Source: Mycogone perniciosa (lineage: Eukaryota > Ascomycota > Sordariomycetes > Hypocreales > Hypocreaceae). Taken from it: DNA of 64,000 nt. The notes beneath the pieces were generated by a model. It had not been told where the DNA came from, ran no database searches, and saw nothing but the letters and a program-made list of their open reading frames with translations. The translations under genes and the position numbers were made by a program. Below, piece by piece: positions 11,725 to 22,900 of the stretch; the stretch's first letter is position 1, and the number at the start of each line of letters is the position of its first letter. Where the stretch lies: assembly GCA_025331125.1 (NCBI GenBank), contig JAOALB010000027.1:1-64000 (forward strand), given 5' to 3'.

Positions 11725-14700
11725 ATGTTACCAAGAAGCAACAACAGCAGCTCCGAGCCAGTCTATGGCAGAGAACTCCCATCGCAATCTAATATGGCTA
11801 CAAACTACTCATCACCAAAACACGACGTGGATGATTGGGAAGAGTGGGAGGACGATGATGTGATCACGCTCATCGATGTCGGCGAGCACTTGTCTGCTAT
11901 CAACACGAAACCTCCCTCCACTGATGCTAAGCCTGTGAATACAGAAACTAGCAACTCACCTACAGACTCCTGCAGTTCTTCCCCAATCGATACCGACCTC
12001 TCCCCTATCGATGCCAATATGCGCCCAGGCTTACTGGCACCCCCCTCTACTCCCATCCCTGTTCAACCACGGAGCAACAGACACATCGGCTCAAAGACAT
12101 CGAGACGCTCTGTGGGCAAAATCAGCCGTCTAACGTCCAGAAGGCGACAGAAAGCACAAAATGCAAAGTTTGGGATCAAGTTGATCACGGATATGACAAA
12201 ACTTCGGAGGCAAAACCATATTGCGAGCCAAATGCGGTCCCCGGCTGTACGAGCACCCAAGTTCGTCGATGCTGCTGCGTTAAGAGCTCTCGAGGGGTCT
12301 CCGAACGAGGAATCTGTTGGAAGTTGGAACTGGCTCAAGAAGAGAGGCCAAAACCAAGGTGCTACGTCCCCTCGACCAGAGGCTCGTTCCCCGGACCAGG
12401 ACCTTTCTCCAGAGGATCGGCCAATTGTCATCGGGATTACTCTACCGTCCGATGAGTTGGCTAGTCGTGGTATTGACCCTCTGACAGCCACCGTCAACAC
12501 CATCCACACACCAATCGGCCTGAAAAATACACAAATAATTTCACCAAGGATTGTTGCTAATCAGTCAAATCCCTTTTCTGATGCCAACCAACCGAAGTCG
12601 GTATGGTCTCCGGATACGCCCGATACTACCTGCTCATTCAGCAATATTCGACGCACATCAAGTCTATATTCACAAGCCACGATGCCCGGCATCGGTCTCG
12701 GCGTCACCAACACCGAAGTCCCACCTGTGCCCACTCTCCCAGCTAACTACAAAAAAACGCATCATCAGAGACTGATTAGCCTGGAACTGAGAAGAACTGC
12801 AGAAGAAGACGATGACTCTAGCACACCTTGCACGCTCTTTGAAGAGGATGGCAACACCGCTATGAAATCTCCCATGGGAAAGCTATCGGCACGTACGCCC
12901 GATAGCGCCGGATCACGAGCTATGGGGTGGTGGGATCACCATGTAGTCACGCCATTTTTGGACAAGAGTATGTCTTTCTCAAGCCGAAAGCAGAAAATGG
13001 AATCGAGAATGGAGGAGAGAGGACCTCAACTAGGAAATATTGGAGAGCGAGCATTTGTGGTTTCTCCAAAGGAGAAAATGGAGCAGCAACCATGGAAAGT
13101 TGTCACAACCAACGTATACTTGACGGCACCCACGGAGAGAACAGAACAGTTGGCGTTAAACACCACCAAGATCGAGGATAATCGTGCGCCCTTGTCTCTG
13201 CTAACCCGAGAAAAGGGGCAGAATCCGTCGACATATGCCCACATGGGGGAGTCAAAGCCGAATGGGGCAAAGGGACTTGGAGCCATTTACACCAAGGGGG
13301 ATCACGCTGGCCAGCCAACTGATGCGGTCGGTATCAACGGCAGTGGTATCCTTATAACCTTGGCAACGGATGTGCTAGGGAAACTTGCCAAAGGGGACAC
13401 GATCAAACAAGACCCGGCACATCTAGCACCACCCAAGAGTGAGAGAGATGAACTTCCGCGCATACATACCGAAAAGTCACCCACATACGCATCCTCCTCA
13501 AAAAATGAGGCCACTCTGTACACATCTTCATCGAATGACGTCAAACAGCAGCAATCACTGGAAGGTAACAATAATCTAACTGAGCACCAACATACGCCTC
13601 CACCAAATCCGTTCCGGCCACAAGTGCAAGCATCGGTTGTTCGGGTGCTCACTTCGCAGCAGACCCCGCCGTCCCGATCCAATCTTCAAATTCTAGATGT
13701 ATCACAGGCAACACCAGAACGATCGGTTCTGGCTCTCGCCGAGTTGAACATGCGAGAACAGCAGCAGCCAGTTGTGATTGACCGCGTCCAAATGAACTCA
13801 ACACCTATCCTTCGCATACCCACGCCGCGACGAACACCATCACCTCATGTGAATGCGACGGAGGCCCTATATGAACCACCTGCCCGAAGCACTCCGCGAG
13901 AAAAAAGCCAGACTTGGGCAACGGATGATATCCCTGCTGATTACCCACCGCCGTACTCGCCACCTAAGAAACAGCTTGACGCTCCAGTTCGGTACCAAGC
14001 TGTGTTCCCACCGGATCATCAACTGAATAAACAATCCCATAATGCGGCAACCTCTGGGCTTGCATCAACGATAACATCCCAAGGATCTAGGCAAAGGAGC
14101 GAGGTTCCTATTACACCTTCATCTGGAACCAATGCGTTATCTTCACGGGAAGCGCCACAGACCGAACAAATCGCGAGGAATACCAATGGAGCGCCATTGC
14201 CAAACCGACCGGGTGCCATGTTTGTGTCGGTTAAAGATATCGAGGAGACACCGGCCGTAACCCAGCCTGTGAGAACGCATACCTTGGAAGGACGAAGTCA
14301 AGCAGCAGTGCCATCAAGTCCCGCGCGTGGGCCCCATGTACCAGGGCAACTGAGTCGTTTTTCTATGTCTCCAACTTCCTCAACAGGATCTTGTCTATCT
14401 GAGGATGATACTCGAGAGGCACAACGCCATTCCCCGGAGTTTTACCTGGCGCAGCCAGTTGGACTGCATGTTAGTGAGCACCGTCGCACTCCAACACGTC
14501 TTCAAAAGAACACAGATAGAGCGTATCCTTCAAGTGAGCCTCGCTCTGGACCCGTGAACTGGTCAGGGGGTGCAGCTCTGCCTAGTGAATACGGATATGT
14601 AGAGCCGCTTCCTAATCGACCAGCGGGGACATATTTGCCACAGGAACACGTTTACGCAGCACCGGGCCGTGCTCACAGGGTTGAGCGTGAGCGGCGTCGA

Positions 14701-16059
14701 CACGAGAAAGAGGAGGTAGTTGCAAGACGAGTTGGCGGGTTTTGGAGGGGCCGAGGCTGCATCCCTAAAAAAGGATGCTTTGGTCGAGCGGGACCAGAAG
14801 GGCGCAAGAAGAGGAGGATATGGATGGGAATCATTACAGCGCTCATTTCCCTCATCATTTTGGCTGTCGTGCTGGCTGTTGTGCTCACTAAGCAGCACGG
14901 GAATCACGAAGCACCGTCTATTTGGGTCAACCTTACGGACTTTCCTCCCATGCCAACCGGAGTGCTGACTGTAGTTGCTCCGGATAACACTGTTGCCAGG
15001 AGCGGCTGCACCGAACCATCCACGTTGTGGAGCTGTTCTCTGCCGAAGGACGATCAAACGTCTGTGGCTCAATATAAACCAAACCAACCAACGGTCATTT
15101 TCCAGATTCAATGGGACAACAGCACCAAGAAATCCTGGAATGTTCCGAACGGCTCTCCACCCACTCCCATTTCTCGTCGACATACACAGAAGAGAGGCTT
15201 GGCAGTGAATGGCACACTTCAAGCAAGGGATTCGCCAATCGATGGATTCAACCCGAGTCCCAGCCCGCCACCTTTCAAGGAGATGTGGTTCCTAGGTGAA
15301 ACCACTGACAGTATCCAATCCAATGAGAAGGCTGGAGAGCCAGCACCATTCTTTATCAGCATCCTCAAATCCGTCAACGACACGGCCAACTTTCCAAGCT
15401 TGAGTCGTAGAGCTAATACCGCCACAAATATCAACCTGACCGACATCCTTCCTAAGCCAGACTTGGAGTCTGATGGTACACCCCAACCGGCAGTCATGCT
15501 CCCGAATCCAGTTCAGCAGCCTGTTCGACTATACGACCGCGGCCTACCAACGGAGCGCTACGCCTTTTACACATACTTCAAGCGGACAATCTTTCTCAAA
15601 TCTGTTACGGTGGTTAACAATACAAGTCAGGGAAATGTGCCACTGGATGAGGATGGCGGCTGCAGCAAGACTGAGGCGAGTTTCCTAGTTACGTGGGCAC
15701 AGACTCGCATGCTTGTGCAGATTTGGACGCGCAAGTTGGACCAGAACAGCTCGTCCCTGCTGGCACCAAATGCCAACGGCGGTATCAACAACTCAACTGA
15801 GTTGATCCGACCAGGGACGATGCCGTACCCCGTCACGGTGACGCTGGATACACACGGCGGTAATCCCAACCAGAAAGTTGTCTGGGAGTGGCCAATGAAT
15901 GATCGACAAAAGCCCGACGTGGAGAAAGCAGAGCTTCTGGCAAATAACATGGCTGCTGGCGGGACATGGATCAACCACCGCGGCAGTGGAGACGCCAAGT
16001 TTGGAGGCTTCGACGGTGGAACTGGAGGCTGTAAATGCGAGTGGGTGAATTGGGTATGA
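11725..16059 (+). CDS. large single-pass membrane glycoprotein, function unknown
   Basis: One uninterrupted frame, 1444 aa from the first in-frame ATG (11725). A second in-frame ATG at 11794 has a good context and precedes a conserved-looking acidic D-W-E-E-W-E-D-D-D segment, so it may be the true start. The first ~1030 residues are low-complexity, rich in Ser/Thr/Pro/Gln, and probably disordered and cytosolic. A basic cluster (R-K-K-R-R) precedes one strong transmembrane helix at about residues 1032-1056. The remaining ~388 residues carry about ten N-glycosylation sequons, several cysteines and a Cys-Lys-Cys near the end, as expected for a lumenal or extracellular domain. I recognise no catalytic motif. 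The design is that of a type II anchor or a wall/stress sensor, which is inference. It ends about 450 nt before the co-directional QRI7 gene. Confidence 0.85.
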   Translation: MLPRSNNSSSEPVYGRELPSQSNMATNYSSPKHDVDDWEEWEDDDVITLIDVGEHLSAINTKPPSTDAKPVNTETSNSPTDSCSSSPIDTDLSPIDANMRPGLLAPPSTPIPVQPRSNRHIGSKTSRRSVGKISRLTSRRRQKAQNAKFGIKLITDMTKLRRQNHIASQMRSPAVRAPKFVDAAALRALEGSPNEESVGSWNWLKKRGQNQGATSPRPEARSPDQDLSPEDRPIVIGITLPSDELASRGIDPLTATVNTIHTPIGLKNTQIISPRIVANQSNPFSDANQPKSVWSPDTPDTTCSFSNIRRTSSLYSQATMPGIGLGVTNTEVPPVPTLPANYKKTHHQRLISLELRRTAEEDDDSSTPCTLFEEDGNTAMKSPMGKLSARTPDSAGSRAMGWWDHHVVTPFLDKSMSFSSRKQKMESRMEERGPQLGNIGERAFVVSPKEKMEQQPWKVVTTNVYLTAPTERTEQLALNTTKIEDNRAPLSLLTREKGQNPSTYAHMGESKPNGAKGLGAIYTKGDHAGQPTDAVGINGSGILITLATDVLGKLAKGDTIKQDPAHLAPPKSERDELPRIHTEKSPTYASSSKNEATLYTSSSNDVKQQQSLEGNNNLTEHQHTPPPNPFRPQVQASVVRVLTSQQTPPSRSNLQILDVSQATPERSVLALAELNMREQQQPVVIDRVQMNSTPILRIPTPRRTPSPHVNATEALYEPPARSTPREKSQTWATDDIPADYPPPYSPPKKQLDAPVRYQAVFPPDHQLNKQSHNAATSGLASTITSQGSRQRSEVPITPSSGTNALSSREAPQTEQIARNTNGAPLPNRPGAMFVSVKDIEETPAVTQPVRTHTLEGRSQAAVPSSPARGPHVPGQLSRFSMSPTSSTGSCLSEDDTREAQRHSPEFYLAQPVGLHVSEHRRTPTRLQKNTDRAYPSSEPRSGPVNWSGGAALPSEYGYVEPLPNRPAGTYLPQEHVYAAPGRAHRVERERRRHEKEEVVARRVGGFWRGRGCIPKKGCFGRAGPEGRKKRRIWMGIITALISLIILAVVLAVVLTKQHGNHEAPSIWVNLTDFPPMPTGVLTVVAPDNTVARSGCTEPSTLWSCSLPKDDQTSVAQYKPNQPTVIFQIQWDNSTKKSWNVPNGSPPTPISRRHTQKRGLAVNGTLQARDSPIDGFNPSPSPPPFKEMWFLGETTDSIQSNEKAGEPAPFFISILKSVNDTANFPSLSRRANTATNINLTDILPKPDLESDGTPQPAVMLPNPVQQPVRLYDRGLPTERYAFYTYFKRTIFLKSVTVVNNTSQGNVPLDEDGGCSKTEASFLVTWAQTRMLVQIWTRKLDQNSSSLLAPNANGGINNSTELIRPGTMPYPVTVTLDTHGGNPNQKVVWEWPMNDRQKPDVEKAELLANNMAAGGTWINHRGSGDAKFGGFDGGTGGCKCEWVNWV

Positions 16060-16506
16060 GAGTGAAGACAGAAGAAGAAGAACTCAGTAAGCGATACACG
16101 ACACGGAGTAACGATGAAAGACAACAGAGGTTGCACGAGTTGCATGTATTTATACGGATGGGTTGGCATGTATTGATTAGCTACTGCATTAACATCTGGC
16201 GTTTTAGCTAGCATCATAAGCTCAGGACGAGCTTCTCGGGAAAGTTCAAAAATAGATATCATAGAAAGAGAAGAAGATTTTTTAATAGCTATAGTATAGG
16301 GAATCCAAGATGCATTCGTGTGTCCGTACGGAGTACAAGAGCGGAGGGTGTCTGATGATCGGGGCCCCACAGCTCCGATGTCCCGGCCCATGGAAGGGAC
16401 GAAACGCCGGACCGTAAGAATTTGACGACAGCATCACAAATCACCACACTCTTCCACTTCCACCACCACAGCCAATTCCTCTCCAAGGGTAGCTGCTCTT
16501 CGCTTG
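16060..16506. other. intergenic, promoter of the QRI7 gene
   Basis: About 450 nt between two co-directional genes. One TAC-NNN-GTA element lies at 16327-16335. No open frame of interest. Confidence 0.5.
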
Positions 16507-17886
16507 ATGCTACGCCCAAGATGTCACCTCCGGCCGCAGCCACAGCTCGCACAGCGCATTAGCAGTCTAATCTCCCATCGAAGTCATCGCTCTCTGGTGA
16601 CACTCGCCATCGAGACGTCCTGCGACGACACTGCGGTAGCCGTCCTCTCCCGAACCCGCGATGGACGCACCTCTCTTCTCTTCAACGAGCGCGTCTCCTC
16701 CGACAACCGCGCCTTCAAGGGCATCAACCCCATCGTGACGATTGAGAGCCACAACGGGTCGTTGGCGCCGCTGGTGCGCAGAGCGTTGGCGAGTCTACCA
16801 GATCAGGAAGATGGCGCATATCTCGCCGGGAAGAGGAAGAAGAAGAAGAAGGTCCCGGACTTTGTCTGCGCGACGCGAGGGCCGGGCATCATGACGAACC
16901 TGGCTGTGGGATTGAACATGGCCAAGGGCCTGGCAGTCGCTTGGGGAGTGCCCTTGATCGGCGTCCATCATATGCAAGCCCACGCCCTGACGCCGCGCCT
17001 CGTTCGCGCCCTAGCGATAGGGAAGCAAACAGGAGAGCACGAGAACACGCCCAGAGATGTTGGCGAAGCAGGACCAGACTTCCCCTTTCTCTCCCTCCTC
17101 GTCTCGGGCGGCCATACGCAACTCGTTCACTCCTCTAGCCTCACCAACCACCGCATCATTGCCACAACCGCCGACATCGCCATCGGCAACCTCCTCGACC
17201 AAACCGCGCGCGTCATTCTCCCCCCTTCTGTCCTCGAGGCCAGCCCGGACGTCATGTACGGCCGCATGCTCGAATCCTTCGCCTTCCCCCCTGGCGCGGA
17301 CACCACCGCCGACTACGAGGCTTTCTTCCAACCCGCTGCATCCCGGCATGCAGAGATCCAAGACGTTCCCTCTGGCCACTCCTGGTCCATCCCCCTGCCC
17401 TTTCGCAACTCCCGCAAGCTCGCCTACTCGTTCGCCAGCATCCATATGCACGTCCACCGTATCGCCGACGCCAGCGCGGATGCCATGTCCCTAGACGAGC
17501 GCCGCGCGTTGGCCAGACACACCCTCCGCGCGGCCTTCCAACACCTCGTCAGCAGACTCGTCCTCGCGCTTGAGGATGTCCCCAGTCTGCGCTGCGCCAA
17601 AACCCTCGTGGTAGCCGGCGGCGTGGCCAGCAATCGGTTTCTGATGCATGTTCTCCGCACGACACTCGCGGTGCGTGGGTTTCCCGACATGGAGATTGTG
17701 GCGCCGCCTGTGGAGCTGTGTACCGATAATGCGGCCATGATTGCCTGGACGGGCTTGGAGATGTTCGAGGCTGGGTATTGTTCTGACCTGTCGGTTTTGC
17801 CGATTGGGAAGTGGCCGATGGATCCGGAGGTTGGGGATGGAATATTGGGTGTGGATGGATGGGTGAGGAGGGAGGATGATGAATGA
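16507..17886 (+). CDS. QRI7: mitochondrial tRNA N6-threonylcarbamoyltransferase (Qri7/OSGEPL1 type)
   Basis: Single exon, 459 aa from the ATG at 16507. The TsaD/Kae1/Qri7 family transfers the threonylcarbamoyl group to A37 of ANN-decoding tRNAs. Visible signatures are A-I-E-T-S-C-D-D-T near residue 36, an R-G-P-G loop, the metal-binding H-H-M-Q-A-H motif (HHxxAH), and S-G-G-H-T. Near the C-terminus, A-G-G-V-A-S-N and T-D-N-A-A-M-I complete the ASKHA-fold active site. The ~35-residue Arg/His/Ser-rich N-terminus lacks acidic residues and looks like a mitochondrial presequence. It therefore matches stand-alone mitochondrial Qri7 rather than cytosolic Kae1 of KEOPS. A Lys-rich insertion sits after about residue 100. 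GC content is higher than in its neighbours. It converges with the proteasome gene. Confidence 0.95.
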   Translation: MLRPRCHLRPQPQLAQRISSLISHRSHRSLVTLAIETSCDDTAVAVLSRTRDGRTSLLFNERVSSDNRAFKGINPIVTIESHNGSLAPLVRRALASLPDQEDGAYLAGKRKKKKKVPDFVCATRGPGIMTNLAVGLNMAKGLAVAWGVPLIGVHHMQAHALTPRLVRALAIGKQTGEHENTPRDVGEAGPDFPFLSLLVSGGHTQLVHSSSLTNHRIIATTADIAIGNLLDQTARVILPPSVLEASPDVMYGRMLESFAFPPGADTTADYEAFFQPAASRHAEIQDVPSGHSWSIPLPFRNSRKLAYSFASIHMHVHRIADASADAMSLDERRALARHTLRAAFQHLVSRLVLALEDVPSLRCAKTLVVAGGVASNRFLMHVLRTTLAVRGFPDMEIVAPPVELCTDNAAMIAWTGLEMFEAGYCSDLSVLPIGKWPMDPEVGDGILGVDGWVRREDDE

Positions 17887-18158
17887 TACCCCTGATGTAA
17901 TTCAAGTATGAGATAATGTTTACGATGAATGTTGTATGATAGAGTAGCATGTAACAACACTGTGCGAAGTACCATATAGATGATAACGACATCACATGGA
18001 AGAATGCAGTGATGGTTATATCACAGCTCAGTTGTGCAAAACAGATCCATCTTTCTTATTGATGTTTGTTGTTTGTTGTTGAATAGAGTTCTATTTGACG
18101 CAGCCTGAAAAAGGCCCTCGTCAATCTTTCATTGCTCTTCGTCCAAGTGATGTTTCCT

Positions 18159-19081
18159 CTACTCCAGCGCGCTCGTGACATTTGAGAACTCGCCCTTGTC
18201 CAGCTTCGTCTTCCAGAAGATGGGGTTCATGTCATTGAAGCCATGCTTGACCCATCCCTCCTCCTTGACATGGTACAAGTTAATGAATCCACCAGAGTAA
18301 GCATCACGGTGCGTCGCAGCCAGGATACTCCTCCTCGCCAATTCCAGCGCATCCTCCGTGCTCAAGTCATACTTATACTCCGAGTCCAACACACCATACG
18401 CAAACGTCTGGCCACTGCCCACACAGAACAAATTACCCGCCATCCTTGTGCCGTCGCTGTCAACGTAATACAGCGCAGGGCCCTCCTCCTTCGTCACGCC
18501 CGCACACATGGTGCCCATGCTAAGTCCCATACCCTTGTAGCTGTAGACCAGGTTGGCGAGGATCTTGCTGGCGGCCGCGACGCTGATGCGGCGCTTATGG
18601 CGCAGTTCGTGCAGACGACACTGCATACCCAGCCAGGCGAGCCAGTACTGACAGTCGGCGGCACCGCCGGCCATGGTGCCCAGCAGGACGCTGTTGATCT
18701 CGATGACCTTCTTGACGGTCTGCGAGGCGATCCAGTTGCCAGCCGTGGCTCGCGAGTCGGTGGCGACGATGATGCCGCCCTGGAAGTGGAAGGCAAGCGT
18801 TGTTGTGCCGTGGGCGATTTTGATGGGGCAGTTGGGGTTGGCGCGGTCGTCGGTAGCTGCGCGGAGCCAGGCAGATGGCTACCAGAGGTCAGTCAGTCAG
18901 CTCATGATGCCATATCATAGATGCATGTATGTGGACTACTGACCTGAGCAATGGGGGGCATGGCAAAGTTGAGCGAGAGGTGGGCGGCAGGGTCCATCAA
19001 CTCCTGGGCAAACTCCTCCTCCTCGAGAGGCTCATTGTGCTCGTACGCCGGCCGGCTGTATTTCGCCACGAGGGAATCCAT
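18159..19081 (-). CDS. PRE2: 20S proteasome subunit beta type-5
   Basis: Two exons, 19081-18944 and 18878-18159, with a 65-nt intron; 285 aa. Beta5 carries the chymotrypsin-like activity of the 20S core. The propeptide (~75 residues) ends at H-G, followed by T-T-T-L-A-F, so the N-terminal catalytic Thr after autoprocessing is present. Other signatures are G-G-I-I-V-A-T-D-S-R-A-T-A-G, the T-M-A-G-G-A-A-D-C segment, and an S-G-Q-T-F-A-Y-G region. Length equals the usual fungal Pre2. In the cell it works in the nucleus and cytosol. The gene is convergent with QRI7 (272 nt between stop codons). The 5' side faces the 3' end of the tricalbin gene, leaving ~0.8 kb for the promoter. Confidence 0.96.
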
Positions 19082-19906
19082 TTTGATTGTCTGTCTGTTC
19101 TGTCTACGTGGGAGAGGCTCAGGTGTGGTCAGAAGGGCCGTCAAGATCGAATCAATGTCCACAATGCGGATAGAAAAACCCCGCAAGCTGATAAGGGTCG
19201 GATTAAGGCGGCTGTTGTGATGCTGTGGTGTTGCTGTGGTGTTGAAGACGCCCCTCGAGAGGATTGAGGATTGGGGATTGTTGGAGCTTGATAAGATGGA
19301 TCCCCAGAAGGCAGGCTGGCGGTAGTCGTTGGCAGAGGGTCAGGCAGCTTCCGTCTCGCGCGTCACTGCTGAGCACTCAAGCTCTCTTACTAACTAGTAG
19401 TACTACTGGGTTAGCACCTAATAGGCAATAGGCTGTCGGCTTACTCAGCACTGCCCATGAACCACGAACCACAACAGGATGCGAATGATGCCTTGTCGCC
19501 TGACTTCAACAGCTACTATTCATTCGCAAGAATATTACAAGTATTTACACAATATTGGAGAAAAACACTATAAAATGGATAACTGTTTTCTGCGTTCCAT
19601 TTCGCCCCCTTAACGCCGTGTCCTTTCGAAACTATCCAATGTCGATGAATTCTTGCTTATTCCCCAACAACAAGGCCCTGTTGGAATCCCCCTCCTGTCC
19701 CATTGTGAATAACCCCCAGCTAGATATCGACATGTAACCAACGCAAAACAAGAAAGGGAATCACACATATGAGAAGCAACATAGAGCAATGACAAGACCA
19801 TCGTATTACTTCAACAGTCTGAAAACATCATCGCCACAATTCCAGCGGATGAAAAATGAAAGCAACGTTAAAAGTCATCTCATACCGTCCAAAACAGACA
19901 CGCTTT
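19082..19906. other. intergenic, PRE2 promoter and tricalbin 3' side
   Basis: About 0.8 kb with no supported gene. It must contain the PRE2 promoter and the tricalbin 3' untranslated region. No clear copy of the fungal proteasome element was recognised. A short TAGTAGTAC run occurs near 19395. Confidence 0.5.
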
Positions 19907-22900
19907 TTAAGGCTCCGGCGTCGTCCCCCGGCTCCGCCCGTCACGCTTGCTTAGGAAGCTTCGTCGCATGTGTGACTTGGGGCTGTCCGGGACACTTGGC
20001 TCCGCTGGTTGAAAGGTGCTCCTAAGGACGACTGTTCCCTGACCTATGTTAAGTTCCTTCGGAGCAGCGGTTCCCGTCTCATCAACCACATATAGGTGGT
20101 CGCCCAGACCGTCATCGCTGCCGAAAAGATGCTCACCCCTGGCCTCGACCTTGAATTGCGCATCCGCCGTGCAATTGACCTTGAATGTCTCGTCAAAATT
20201 CCAATGTCCCGTTGGCGACTTGTAGTGCTTCGTCTTGCCCACCACTTTTTCCCTCGGCGAGATCTGCGTGATGATGATATACAAATCTGTCGATAACGAG
20301 TATCCAGACGCCCCGACAACAGTAAAGCTTGCTGTGCCAGTCGGTGCACCTGGGCCGAGAGCACTATGAACCGAAGACCCGCCAAAGCTCCTGGTCCTGC
20401 TATGACTGGAGCCTATCGGCTCCGGCATGTCCCTTGACCCGTCATCCACATAGCCCGAGGGGCGCCTAAGGGAGCCGTTCCCGCCAACGTAGTCACTTCC
20501 GTTGGTCACTATTGTTGGTACCTCCATCAGGTCCGTGAGTGAGCCATTGGTGTCCTCTCGCTCCTTCTTTCCAAGGATTCCACGTTTCAGAAATGAAGCA
20601 CCCTTGCCGACACCGTGGCCAACTACCCCTGCAACTGCAACACCTCCCTTGAGAGGCACTCCAGCAACACCAGTGACAATTCGTCCAGTTCCACTGACAA
20701 ATGATCCCTGGAATGTCGAGGTTCCTTGCCTGGCTCGGGTGATGTAGTCTGGACGGAAAACCATCCGTAGCTTAATGCTTCCCGACTTTCCATCCAGGGG
20801 GCAGTCGATTTCGGATGCTCTGAATGGCTCAAGGGACTCAAGGGGGATCTGGGCCGCTCCAAGGAAGTCGGGCTTATCGGCAAAGTCGTAGTCGTAGCAA
20901 TTGAGGAGGAATTTCGCCGATGTTCTTGATGGAACTATGACCTCGAAGAACTCATTCCACACAGGATTAAGCGTCTTTTTCTGTATCTTGGTCTTGTAGA
21001 CCTCCGTGCCATTCAGTTCAAACTTGCAATAGGGATCGCTCTTCCCGTTCCTGTCGGCGGATGGAAGGTTCGTGCCGCTCAAGACGTCCACCCTCAGGTT
21101 ACCCATGTTGTTGATGCTCTCGCTTGGATCGAGATCCATCTTGATTGGGATATACTTGAGGCTAACCTTGACCCAGCCGGGCTTACCCTCATCACTCTTT
21201 AGCTTCAGTGTCGTTGGGTTGTTCTGAAAGCATGTCAGCAATGGGTTTCGAGCATTATAAATCAGCATGATATTCATCTTACCAGGCATTGTTTCAGCGT
21301 TTCCAGAGTGTTACCAGACAAATATGCCAGAGTGTCATCTTTGTCATCACCCTTATTGCGTGCTTTGAGCGTCAGTCGGGAGAAATCAAGTTCACGGATG
21401 ACGCAGTCTCCAATCTCGTCAAACCTATGCGACCTCGAATGCACAGTTGAAGACGTGTAAGATGGATAGGCCATGTCATCGACAAATACCTCCAAGTGGC
21501 TGTGGCTTTCAGGCATTTCCGATTCCAAAAGCCTAAAAATAAGCAGACCACTCTCATACTTGAGGAGTTCCTCGGGGCTGAGTCGGAGCTTAGGCGGGCC
21601 TTTCTTTTCCTCCTCAATAGATGACCGTCCAGAATGTGATGCTGGTGATGTTGGCCGCTCGGAACTCTCCTTGTCAGGGTTGGCCTTGAGCTTGCCATTT
21701 TGATCATTTTTACCATTTTTATCGATCGAGTTCCTGGGGGCGGATTTATCGACGGAATTCCTGGGAGCAGACTTATCAATGGAATTCCTAGGAACACTCT
21801 TGTCGAGAGAACCCCTTGGCTCGGCGCCTTTATTGTCAGTTTTCTCCTCTCCCGCTTCCTTCTCCTCGTCTTCCTCCTCGGGATCGGCAATGTTAAGGCA
21901 GGGATAAAAGGACACGGTATAGGTCAGTGTACCCTTGACGATACCCTTGCCGTGCAGACGAAGGCCAGTATGTCGCTCCTGTTTCTTGTCATGGACCAGG
22001 TATTCGCCGTTTTCGTCCTGTTGTACGAACTCCCCGGCAAAAATGCCGCACAGTCCGAGAGAGCGGTCCTTGCCGACCATTTCCTCGTCCATAACCTCCA
22101 ACGTAAGTCTATCCCGTGCCGAAATAATGGGAACATAAAGCACCTCGTCCCATTCAGGGTCCAAATCATTCCTGCAAGTCACAGTTCGTGCCTTGTCAAT
22201 ACCGGAAAGCAGTACTCGAACATATGGGTCAGATTTGCCAAATGCCTCAAAGTTGCGGAGATCCTTCGCCCTCTTGAAATGGAATCGAAGTACGCCAATT
22301 GGTGTGCTATATCCTCCCGTGCCGGCCACACCAGTGATGGCCACGGGCTTCCACTGAGCCATCATCTTGACACGACCGGTCTGGGCTCCTGCCAGATGAT
22401 ACCATTCTTTACCTTGCTCCATACAATCCAGGAAATCGTCGAGCTTAATCTGATAACTGCCGAGGATCGGGTCGGCGACGAGATCTCTTTCATCCTTGAT
22501 TGTAACACCGAGTTTGGCCCTCCTCCGGTCTGTAATAAGAATTTCCTTGGATCCATTCTCCCAAATAGGGTTGTTGGTCCGCTTGATCTTCTTCGTCTGG
22601 TGCACGATCTTGCCATTGAGAAACATAACCGCATATGGATTCAAGAGACCCACAAGACTCTTTGTACCATCCAAGTCCTTGGCCTGCTCGACCTTAAATC
22701 GCAAGATACCCTGGTTCGAGACTGGCGGGGGTTCCTGCTTGCCATCTTCACCTTTCTGGCCTTCCAGAACTGGGAAGAAACGCAGGTCGCATGTAACCAC
22801 GCCACGTGTTTTACCATCGCCAAGCAACTCCATGTTTTCGTTTTCGTACACATGAAGCTCCTGCATTCTTTCCAGAGGGAAGGATGCCACACCCAATTCC

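Noticed and set aside
15627..16391. 254-codon open frame on the minus strand
   Set aside because: Antisense of the conserved C-terminal domain of the large glycoprotein; composition is not protein-like.
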